Position numbers and translations under genes: made by a program
Part shown: positions 22,918 to 30,463 of the stretch, piece by piece
Numbering within the stretch: position 1 is the first letter of the stretch
Layout of the letters: every line of letters starts with the position of its first letter
Origin: Bacteroidales bacterium
Lineage (GTDB): Bacteria; Bacteroidota; Bacteroidia; Bacteroidales; UBA932
Assembly: GCA_017509375.1 (NCBI GenBank)
Contig: JAFWPT010000472.1
Span: 1 to 31,203 of the forward strand
Reading direction: 5' to 3'
Length of the DNA stretch: 31,203 nucleotides
Notes under the pieces: generated by a model
The model's database searches: none
Told to the model about the DNA's origin: nothing
What the model saw: the letters and a program-made list of their open reading frames with translations, nothing else

Positions 22918-25827
22918 ATGAAACATATACACTATTTGCTTTTGTGTTGCGCTACGCTCCTGCTTGCCGGGTGCGAAACCGCCGGGCCTACTGACGAAGA
23001 AATTCTCAATTCCCGTGTAAGTACGGCCATCGACGTGCATTATTCCATGGCCGGTTCGCCGGTAACGGCCTTGTCTTTCGACCACAAGCCTTCCAGGTAC
23101 ACGCTCGATGTTGACCTGAACGACCCCAATCTCCGCTGGACCCTCGAGTCCGACCGCGATTGGTGCAAGGTCGTCTCCCAGGGCAACAGAGGGCCGGGAG
23201 CCATTGCCATAGACATAGCATCCAATGAAGATTTCGAGGCCAGGGAAGAGGCTACCCTTACTTTCGTGGCCGGCGAGTACCGCGGCTTCCGTATCAAAGT
23301 CAACCAGAGTGCCGCCGCTTTCGTGCTCGGACAGCCGTTCTTCATCGCTCCCATGGGCGGCGGCAGTTTCACCTGCAATGTTACGACTCCTTCCGGCGTA
23401 AGCTGGGATATCGAGTCCGAAAGCTGGCTGAACGTGAGCCGTGAAGGCGGTGCTTCGGCTTCCGGCGAGTATTCTTCGCAGGTCATCAAGATTGATGTGG
23501 CCGCCGATTCGGGCACATCCCGTTACGGCACCATAACTCTCAAGTCCCCCGGCGGCACCGGAACCATCAACGTGTTCCAGTTCGGCAACGAGTATAAATA
23601 CGATGCTGACGGCAACCTGTTGCTTCCCGGAACCGAATCCAAGCTGAACATCACCGTGCCCCGCTATATGGTGGCCGGAATGGATGTTCCGGAGTTCGCT
23701 TCCTACGAAGTCACCGACGGCGAGGGCGATACGGCTACGCTTACCATCTCCCTCGGCGAGAATTTCAGCGACTGCTCCGAAAACCGCAGCATGGACGCCG
23801 TACTTAAGCTCGCAAACAGCTCCGCGACCCAGGTAGCCCTGCCCACTATCGTGCAGGAATACACGGCAGCCCACGGTCTGGTTACCGCCAAGGGCCTGAT
23901 GGCCTTCGCTAAAGCGGTCTCCAGCGGACAATCCACTGCCGAATGGGAGAAAGACGGAGTGGTCGTGGTGGTAGGCGACATCAATATGTACGACGTCACC
24001 GACTGGCCGGGTATCGGAACCTCAAAGGCACCCTTCACCGGCAAATTCGACGGCGGCGGCCATAACATCCTGAATCTCAGGAGTACGTCCCACGGCTTGT
24101 TCAACTACACCAAGGGCGCCACTATCCAGAACATCACCCTCGGCAAGGGCAGCTCCCTGTTCAACGACAACGAATTCGTCACGATTAGCTATTTCGGCGG
24201 CATAGTTTCCAGGGCGGAGAGCACCACCATCAGCGCTTGCGGAATGGCCTGTGATATGGAATTCGGCGGTAGCGGCGACGATGACGCCCCCATTGCTTAT
24301 GTGGGCGGTGTGGTCGGATGGGCCGACAAGGCTTCGGTGATCGAGGGCGCCAAGATGAACGGGAAGGTGACTATCTCTTCTCCGTCCGCCGCGGACGCCC
24401 ACTGCTATGTGGGTGGAATTGCCGGTCTGTGCGAAGGCACGCTTACGGCTGCCGAAGTGCTGGGACAGGTGAATTTCTCCGCCGGAACGGGGCATGCCTA
24501 CATTGGTGGCATCGAAGCCGCTCTCATTGACGGTGCAACCGTGGGCAACAACTCCTTCATGGGAACCGTCAACCTCGGCGGCAACGCGGAACTGGTTATG
24601 CTGGGAGGCCTTTACGGCAGAATTGACAGCGACCGCAGCTTCGACGTGGCCGGCGACAAGTCCGTCCAGCTCGGAACTATCAATATCAACTCTTTCCGCT
24701 CCGCCGCTACCAGCTGCATTTATGTAGGCGGCTTCGCTGGCATGTTGTCCGTCGCGGCTTCCCTGACCCTCAGGGGCTACGAGGTGCAGACCAATATCAA
24801 TATCGATTGCGCTTCTAGCGTGAAGATGGCCAAGTACCTCTGTGTAGGCGGCTTACTGGGAGCTTGCGATCCTGCACAGGCGGCGGCTTCGCTCACTTTC
24901 GACAAGCTGGTTACAGCCGGTACCATCAAGGTAAAATACGACACTGCGGTAGCCTGCCAGGTAAGGCGTATATGGCTGGGCGGCGTTGCCGGCTATGTGA
25001 ACGGCCCCGCTTCGTTCAAGGACTGCTCCAACAAGGGTGAAGTCGGCAAGTATGAAGGCGGCACCTATTGCGCCCGGTCCAACGGATACGGGGAGATTTC
25101 CGGCGGCATTGCCGGATATGCCCACGGCGGCGACGTGAGCTTCGAAGGCTGCATCAACCAAGGCAATGTCTCCAACCATCAGTACAACAACAACGGCGTT
25201 ACCGGTGTGTGGGACGGCATGTACACTCCTCTGGTGGCCGGCGGCATACTCGGAGCGTTCAACTACGGTACCACCGTGGAGCCTTATACCCTCACCATCA
25301 CCTCCTGCACCAACGGCAAGGACGTGCTTGCCTACCGCGGCTACACCGGAGGCATAGTGGGCTTCTGCGTCAATGCTAAAATCAGCAACTGCAACAATAT
25401 AGGACGTCTCAGCAACGGTTCCTCCGACCTGAGTGCATACCGCGGCGGCATCGCCGGATCTGCCGGCAACGCGCAGATAAGCAACTGTACCGCTACCTGC
25501 GACATACTTGCCAAGGTTTACGGAAGTGCCGACTATGGTTGTGCCGGAGGTATCCTGGGCATCGCCAGGGAGGGCGCCGAGGCGGACAAGGTTGTAGTGG
25601 ACGGGTGCTCGTTCTTCGGTTCCGTAAAGGCAGACAAGGTGAGCACGGACAAGGCTGAGTATCCCGGCGGCATCGTAGGCCTGAGTTACGACGGCTGCAC
25701 CGTTTCCAACTGCAAATTCGGCGGAAACATACAAGGTGTAGAAATATCTGAGAACAACGTGGCTGCCAATGCCGTAGGCAACGGCAAGGGCGTTATATCA
25801 GGCATAGGATACTGGGGAGGCAACTGA
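22918..25827 (+). CDS. Lipoprotein: BACON domains + GLUG beta-helix (B-G)
   Basis: The 969 residues begin with a lipoprotein signal (LLLAGC, Cys19) 12 bp after the SusD-like gene. Two BACON-type Ig-like domains are recognisable at about 48-132 (SDRDWCKVVSQG, VNQSA) and 135-222 (ESESWLNVSREGG ... RYGTITLKS); a third, weaker unit may span 240-315. The rest is a cap (AKGLMAFAKAV ... FTGKFDGGGHNILNLRS) and about 14 GLUG turns (GGVVGWA, GGIAGLC, GGLLGAC, GGIAGYA, GGIVGFC and others). The position directly after SusCD is where surface glycan-binding proteins (SGBPs) are usually encoded. BACON domains often serve as spacers or binding domains there, so a surface binding protein is the best guess. 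No catalytic motif is seen. Confidence 0.9.
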   Translation: MKHIHYLLLCCATLLLAGCETAGPTDEEILNSRVSTAIDVHYSMAGSPVTALSFDHKPSRYTLDVDLNDPNLRWTLESDRDWCKVVSQGNRGPGAIAIDIASNEDFEAREEATLTFVAGEYRGFRIKVNQSAAAFVLGQPFFIAPMGGGSFTCNVTTPSGVSWDIESESWLNVSREGGASASGEYSSQVIKIDVAADSGTSRYGTITLKSPGGTGTINVFQFGNEYKYDADGNLLLPGTESKLNITVPRYMVAGMDVPEFASYEVTDGEGDTATLTISLGENFSDCSENRSMDAVLKLANSSATQVALPTIVQEYTAAHGLVTAKGLMAFAKAVSSGQSTAEWEKDGVVVVVGDINMYDVTDWPGIGTSKAPFTGKFDGGGHNILNLRSTSHGLFNYTKGATIQNITLGKGSSLFNDNEFVTISYFGGIVSRAESTTISACGMACDMEFGGSGDDDAPIAYVGGVVGWADKASVIEGAKMNGKVTISSPSAADAHCYVGGIAGLCEGTLTAAEVLGQVNFSAGTGHAYIGGIEAALIDGATVGNNSFMGTVNLGGNAELVMLGGLYGRIDSDRSFDVAGDKSVQLGTININSFRSAATSCIYVGGFAGMLSVAASLTLRGYEVQTNINIDCASSVKMAKYLCVGGLLGACDPAQAAASLTFDKLVTAGTIKVKYDTAVACQVRRIWLGGVAGYVNGPASFKDCSNKGEVGKYEGGTYCARSNGYGEISGGIAGYAHGGDVSFEGCINQGNVSNHQYNNNGVTGVWDGMYTPLVAGGILGAFNYGTTVEPYTLTITSCTNGKDVLAYRGYTGGIVGFCVNAKISNCNNIGRLSNGSSDLSAYRGGIAGSAGNAQISNCTATCDILAKVYGSADYGCAGGILGIAREGAEADKVVVDGCSFFGSVKADKVSTDKAEYPGGIVGLSYDGCTVSNCKFGGNIQGVEISENNVAANAVGNGKGVISGIGYWGGN

Positions 25828-27485
25828 TGCTGATGAAGAGAAGCGTTTATATTCTTTTCGTTTTTGCCCTGCTGGCCGGATGTAATCCGGATAATCCGGA
25901 CAATCCGGGCGGCGGAAACAAGACTACGCCGGAAGTTTATACCATTTCCGGCGTGGTCTCCGGCAGCGACGGCAAAGTCTTGAAGGACGTGGTGGTGAGC
26001 GACGGTCTCAACTGTGTGCTCACCGATGCCGAAGGACGGTACTACCTCAACTCCGACCTGGACAAGACAGACTATGTCTTCGTGTCCACGCCCTCCGCTT
26101 ATGCGGCTCCGGTTAAGGACGGTCACGCCTGCTTCTGGAAGTTCCTGAAGGAGGTCGGCAAGGGCCCGTCCGGGAAGTACTCCGTGGATTTCCTCCTCAA
26201 CAAGATATCCTCTCCTGAGCGCTACGCCGTATTGCTCTTTGCCGACCCGCAGCCGCGCAAGCGCACCGCCGGCCTGGACAAAGTGGCATACCATTCCCTG
26301 GACTGCTGTGAAGACATGTATCGCGACATGAAGGATTACGTGGCCACTCTCGGCGGCATACCCGTGTACGGCATAGGGCTGGGAGACATTGTACATCAGG
26401 ATCTTTCCCTCCTGGCGCAGTACAAGTCGGGTATGTCCACCACCGGAGTGGTTACCTACAACGTCATAGGGAACCATGACCAGCAGCACATACTCGAGCA
26501 AAGCGATGATGAGGCGTGCAAAGCCTACGAAGCCATCATGGGTCCGGTGAACTATTCCTTCAACCTGGGCGGCATGCATTACCTCATGCTGGACAACATG
26601 ATAGCCCCGGGTCCCAATACCGGAAAATACAGCGACGAATGTATTACAGGCCTCACCGACGCCATCTGGGACTGGGTGAAGAACGACCTTGCCCTTGTCC
26701 CGGCAGACATGCCCCTGATGGTGTGCGCCCATTCCCCCATGATGCACATGCAGAACGGGAAAGACCGTACAGGACAGCATCTTGCGGACCTGCGCAATCT
26801 GCTTTCCAAGCATCCCAAGGCTTATGTGTGGGCGGGGCATACTCACTCTACTTACAACTATGTGGACAAGGCCAACCCGGTGGTGGAGACCCATACCGTG
26901 TCCCGTGTTACCGGCTGTCTTTGGACCAACGAATACCTGGGGTCCAACGGTACTCCAAGAGGTTATGTGGCGCTCAATTACGACAACGGCAACGTGACCT
27001 GGAAATTCAAGCCGCTGTACGGACAGTCGGGCAGCTACACCGGCGACGGGAACGGCGGCAAAACTCCTTCCTATGTATGGCGTGACTGGGACTACGTGAG
27101 CGGCAAAGCGGTGCTGAAATCCTCCGGAAAACCCTTGGACGACAGTTACCAGATGCAGGTTTTCCCTCCCGGTACCTACGGGGACAAGTATCTGTATGTC
27201 AACGTGTTCTTGTGGGACGAACTGTGGCAGGCTCCGCGTCTTACCATCGACGGGGTGCCCACTGTGATGAAGCGCGTGACAGAGAAGGACTTCCGCTATT
27301 CCTTCAGCGACTGGGACATCACATCGTTCTATAACGTCAACACCAAGGTAGGGTCGGAATTCGTGCCGGACAAGAACAACTGCGACTCTATGTTCCGGGT
27401 ATATGTGGATGCTCCGACAGGCAGCGGCACGGTTAGTGTAAAAGACAGGTTCGGAAATACTTTTACTTCATCAATTACGTGGTAA
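25827..27485 (+). CDS. Calcineurin-like phosphoesterase lipoprotein (P)
   Basis: This 552-residue lipoprotein (LLAGC, Cys19, then an Asn/Pro/Asp/Gly linker) consists of the phosphoesterase module alone. Residues about 36-125 are the carboxypeptidase-regulatory-like N-domain. Residues about 132-395 are the metallophosphatase, with D140-P-Q142, G186-D187, G215-N-H-D218, H302 in CAHSP and G337-H-T-H340. The C-terminal domain, about 405-552, ends DRFGNTFTSSITW. It is clearly homologous to the enzyme half of the 826-residue F-P protein, sharing WRDW, LWTNEYL and GTPRGY segments. The ATG at 25827 overlaps the preceding stop (TGATG); an in-frame ATG at 25833 would give MKRSVY and is equally likely. 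It probably hydrolyses a phosphoester at the cell surface or in the periplasm. Confidence 0.9.
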   Translation: MLMKRSVYILFVFALLAGCNPDNPDNPGGGNKTTPEVYTISGVVSGSDGKVLKDVVVSDGLNCVLTDAEGRYYLNSDLDKTDYVFVSTPSAYAAPVKDGHACFWKFLKEVGKGPSGKYSVDFLLNKISSPERYAVLLFADPQPRKRTAGLDKVAYHSLDCCEDMYRDMKDYVATLGGIPVYGIGLGDIVHQDLSLLAQYKSGMSTTGVVTYNVIGNHDQQHILEQSDDEACKAYEAIMGPVNYSFNLGGMHYLMLDNMIAPGPNTGKYSDECITGLTDAIWDWVKNDLALVPADMPLMVCAHSPMMHMQNGKDRTGQHLADLRNLLSKHPKAYVWAGHTHSTYNYVDKANPVVETHTVSRVTGCLWTNEYLGSNGTPRGYVALNYDNGNVTWKFKPLYGQSGSYTGDGNGGKTPSYVWRDWDYVSGKAVLKSSGKPLDDSYQMQVFPPGTYGDKYLYVNVFLWDELWQAPRLTIDGVPTVMKRVTEKDFRYSFSDWDITSFYNVNTKVGSEFVPDKNNCDSMFRVYVDAPTGSGTVSVKDRFGNTFTSSITW

Positions 27486-30319
27486 TGAAAAGAATTCTGA
27501 TTGTTATATTCCTGCTGGCTTCCTGCCTGGTTCTCCGAGCCGGGGGCATAGGCAGCGCCAAGGATCTCCAGGCCTTCATCGAAGCTTGTAACTCCGGAGC
27601 CGACATCATGCCATGGTGCGATGCGGACAGCACCGTTGTCCTCACGGCCGATATAGATTTGGCCAAGCTGCGCAAGATGCCTCAGGTGGCTGCTTTCAGC
27701 GGCCGTTTCGACGGCAAAGGCTTCTGCATCAAGGGCTGGAAGACCCAGTACGGTCTGTTCCATGTATTGACCGCCAACGGGATGGTGAGCAATCTAACCA
27801 TAGATTCGTCCTGCACCCTTACAGTGGATTCCAAGGCTGCCGAATTCCGTGCCGGCTTCATTGCCGACACCAACGAAGGCATGATAGTGGATTGCGTGAA
27901 CCTCGGTACCATAAAGCACAGCTGTGCCTATGCCGCAGGACCCATATTCATCGGCGGCATAGCCGGTTACAATCATTTCGTCATACTTCGCTGCCGCAAC
28001 GGGGGCAAGATAGTATCCGACGTGTCCGGCGAAGCCAAGGAGAGCGTTTTCCTGGCAGTAGGCGGCATCAGCGGCGGCTCTACGGGCAACCCTGCGGCCG
28101 GCAGTACCGTAGCCCGCTGCGAGAACACTGGTGAGGTGAGTGCCGTCAGCAGTCTCTCCTCCATGTTCGTAGGCGGCATTACCGGCAACAGCGGCAAGAC
28201 TTCCATCAAGTACTGCGTGAACCGAGGAAAGGTAACTGCCGACATCCGCGCCACCGAAGAGGGTGCGGTAAACGGATGGGCCCGCGCCGCAGGTATCGCC
28301 GGCCAGACCAAGGCCGATATTATCCGCTGCGACAATCTCGGAGCGGTGACCGCCGAGGGTGCCTGCGGGGCAAACGTGGGAGGAATAGTGGGAATGCCCC
28401 ACGCCGCCCTGGTCATTGCGGACTGCCTCAATTACGGAAAGGTGTGCTCCCTTGTGGAGAACGTATCCAATACCGGCGGCATTGCCGGCAACATAGGCCG
28501 CCCGGTGCACGTGCGCAAGTGCGAGAACTGGGGAGAGGTGCGCTTCGACGGCATCAGCTCCCGCAGCCGTTCCACCGCCGGCGGCATTGTAGGCAATATC
28601 TACGTGGTGGCGTCTGCAACTGCCGGCACCTATGTGCGCGAGTGCATCAACCACGGCAGCGTGTATGCGGGAGACGGCGGCAACAAGTATGACGCCGGCA
28701 ACCGCAATGCCGTTCATGCCGCTGGCATAGTGGCTTACGCCGAAGGCCGGAACGACCTCCTCGCCTTCGTAAGCGATTGTACCAACGAGGGTAACGTCAC
28801 CTGCGTCTCCGGCCGCAAAGGCTCCGTCTGCGCTTCTGCCGTAGCCATCCCCACTGATGGCAGCGCTGTAAGGGACCAGGCTGTGCCGGTGAAAGCCGTA
28901 GCGGGTGCGCCCAACGTGAGCGGCACCGTTAAGACGGCTGACGGCAGGCCGATGGAGGGCATTGTGGTCACGGATGGCCGCCAGTGCGTCAAGACCGCCA
29001 CCGACGGCTCTTATTCCATGACCAGCGACTTCTCTGAGGCCCGTTTCATTTATCTCAGCCTGCCGGCAACCGTGGAGATACCCTTGAATGACGGCATTCC
29101 GTCCTTCTTCCGCCGTATTCCGCGTTATGCCGAGGCGGTACAGGCCGATTTCGTGCTTACTCCCAAGCAGGAAGTTGACAATTACACCCTTATGATGATT
29201 GCCGACCCGCAGGTTCGTCCCTATGGAGTGGACGGCTCCATGGAGGTGTGGCATGACGTAGTGGCGCCCGATGCGGAAGCGTTCCGCGCGTCTTGCGGCG
29301 GGGAAGTGTATTCCATCAACCTGGGCGACCTGGTATACAATTACATGTATGCATGGGACGACTACATGGATGCCGCGGAGCAGATCAAGTGCCCCACTTT
29401 CAACGTGATAGGCAATCACGACTACGACCAGGCCAATCTTTTCGAGACGGAGCAGGGCAACGTCTATTTCGAAACTTACGTCGGCCCGGACCACTATTCC
29501 TTCGACCTTGGCCGCATCCACTTCGTAGTGCTCAACAACATATTGTACGACCGTCCTTCCACCAAGAAGAGCTATCATTACGGCCTTGACGACCGCGAGC
29601 TCGAGTGGCTGAAGGCCGACCTCGAGTCGGTGCCCAAAGACAAGATTATCTTTACTTGTTCGCACCATAACCCGTTCAAGACTCCCAATACTTCACCCCA
29701 CGGCTCGCACAATGTGTACAGCTTGCACTACGCAGACTATCTGGCGTTGCTGTCGCAATATAGGGAAGTATATGCCTGGAACGGGCACAACCACCAGAAC
29801 TTCTACTACAACTACAAGGGAAAGGCTACCAAGCATGGCGCACCAAACATTCAGTGTATCAGCGTTGCCCGCTGCACCAGGGCCCTGCGTCTCAACAAGT
29901 GGCTCGGCGCATCCGGCGAACCCCAGGGTTATATGGTGGTGAATGTAGCAGGCGATTCGCTCGACTGGTACTACAAGTCCGTAGGCAAGGACAAGGACTA
30001 CCAGATGCGCGTCTATACGCCTTCCCGTTCCGTCGACGGTACCGTACAGGTCAATATCTGGAACTGGTCCGAAGGGTGGAGCCAGCCCCAGTGGTACGAG
30101 AACGGGCAGCTCGTAGGCGATATGGAATTCAGCCCGGGCAGGGATCCGGACTATGTGGATGTGTTCGCCACGGTAACCAACAAGACTACCCGCAAATATT
30201 GCGCTCCTCAGGAGAGCTCAATATTGTTCAAAATACGGCCCACACCCGGAGTGACCGGAGGGGAAGTCCGCGTGACCGATATGTTCGGAAACAGCTATTC
30301 ACAGAGCATAACTTGGTAA
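27485..30319 (+). CDS. GLUG beta-helix + calcineurin-like phosphoesterase fusion (G-P)
   Basis: The best start is ATG 27485, overlapping the previous stop by one base (TAATG) and giving 944 residues. A GTG two codons earlier is less likely. The N-terminus is a signal sequence in which LLASC (Cys14) could be a lipobox, but cleavage after LRA (about 19) is also possible. Residues about 22-110 are the GLUG cap (AKDLQAFIEAC ... FSGRFDGKGFCIKGW), and about 110-445 hold some eight GLUG turns (GGIAGYN, GGITGNS, GGIVGMP, GGIAGNI). Residues about 477-560 are the N-domain and 567-815 the phosphoesterase, with D574-P-Q576, G614-D615, G643-N-H-D646, H727 and G767-H-N-H770. The C-terminal domain ends DMFGNSYSQSITW. 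The enzyme half diverges more than the other two copies (GHNH for GHTH, HHNPF for HSPM). Confidence 0.9.
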   Translation: MKRILIVIFLLASCLVLRAGGIGSAKDLQAFIEACNSGADIMPWCDADSTVVLTADIDLAKLRKMPQVAAFSGRFDGKGFCIKGWKTQYGLFHVLTANGMVSNLTIDSSCTLTVDSKAAEFRAGFIADTNEGMIVDCVNLGTIKHSCAYAAGPIFIGGIAGYNHFVILRCRNGGKIVSDVSGEAKESVFLAVGGISGGSTGNPAAGSTVARCENTGEVSAVSSLSSMFVGGITGNSGKTSIKYCVNRGKVTADIRATEEGAVNGWARAAGIAGQTKADIIRCDNLGAVTAEGACGANVGGIVGMPHAALVIADCLNYGKVCSLVENVSNTGGIAGNIGRPVHVRKCENWGEVRFDGISSRSRSTAGGIVGNIYVVASATAGTYVRECINHGSVYAGDGGNKYDAGNRNAVHAAGIVAYAEGRNDLLAFVSDCTNEGNVTCVSGRKGSVCASAVAIPTDGSAVRDQAVPVKAVAGAPNVSGTVKTADGRPMEGIVVTDGRQCVKTATDGSYSMTSDFSEARFIYLSLPATVEIPLNDGIPSFFRRIPRYAEAVQADFVLTPKQEVDNYTLMMIADPQVRPYGVDGSMEVWHDVVAPDAEAFRASCGGEVYSINLGDLVYNYMYAWDDYMDAAEQIKCPTFNVIGNHDYDQANLFETEQGNVYFETYVGPDHYSFDLGRIHFVVLNNILYDRPSTKKSYHYGLDDRELEWLKADLESVPKDKIIFTCSHHNPFKTPNTSPHGSHNVYSLHYADYLALLSQYREVYAWNGHNHQNFYYNYKGKATKHGAPNIQCISVARCTRALRLNKWLGASGEPQGYMVVNVAGDSLDWYYKSVGKDKDYQMRVYTPSRSVDGTVQVNIWNWSEGWSQPQWYENGQLVGDMEFSPGRDPDYVDVFATVTNKTTRKYCAPQESSILFKIRPTPGVTGGEVRVTDMFGNSYSQSITW

Positions 30320-30332
30320 AAACTATATATTT

Positions 30333-30461
30333 ATGAAGAAAATTATTTACAAAGTCCCGGCTACGGAGTACGTCGGGTCCATTACAGAAGAAGTTCTGGC
30401 CCAGTCCAGCGGCGGAACGTTAGCAACACCTGATTTAATTGAAGAAGAATTGGAATGGTAA
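30333..30461 (+). CDS. Short peptide (42 aa), Y-x-x-P with acidic tail ending in Trp, upstream of F-type lipoprotein
   Basis: ATG 30333 opens a 42-codon frame that begins 13 bp after the G-P gene and stops at TAA 30459-30461, two bases before the next ATG. The peptide starts MKKIIYKVPATEY (Y6-K-V-P9), has a Ser/Gly segment (AQSSGGTLATP, 23-33) and ends LIEEELEW. It lacks a signal peptide, membrane segment or cysteine. Compared with the peptide at 14158, it shares Y-x-x-P, a Gly-small-hydrophobic-x-x-Pro stretch, the acidic IEEE tail, the terminal Trp, the length and the place before an F-type lipoprotein gene. From memory, short frames with a Y-x-x-P opening are frequent in Bacteroidetes near surface-protein genes, but I cannot name a family. 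A leader peptide coupling translation to the next gene is the simplest role. Confidence 0.65.
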   Translation: MKKIIYKVPATEYVGSITEEVLAQSSGGTLATPDLIEEELEW

Positions 30462-30463
30462 TT

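Noticed and set aside
27794..29668. A 624-codon minus-strand frame over the G-P gene
   Set aside because: Its length comes from third-base bias of the plus-strand gene. The translation is Val/Gly/Ala/His-rich without motifs.
30321..30332. ACTATATATTT before the second short peptide as a promoter
   Set aside because: It lacks the final G of TAnnTTTG and lies immediately before the ATG. No -33 element is found within the end of the upstream gene.
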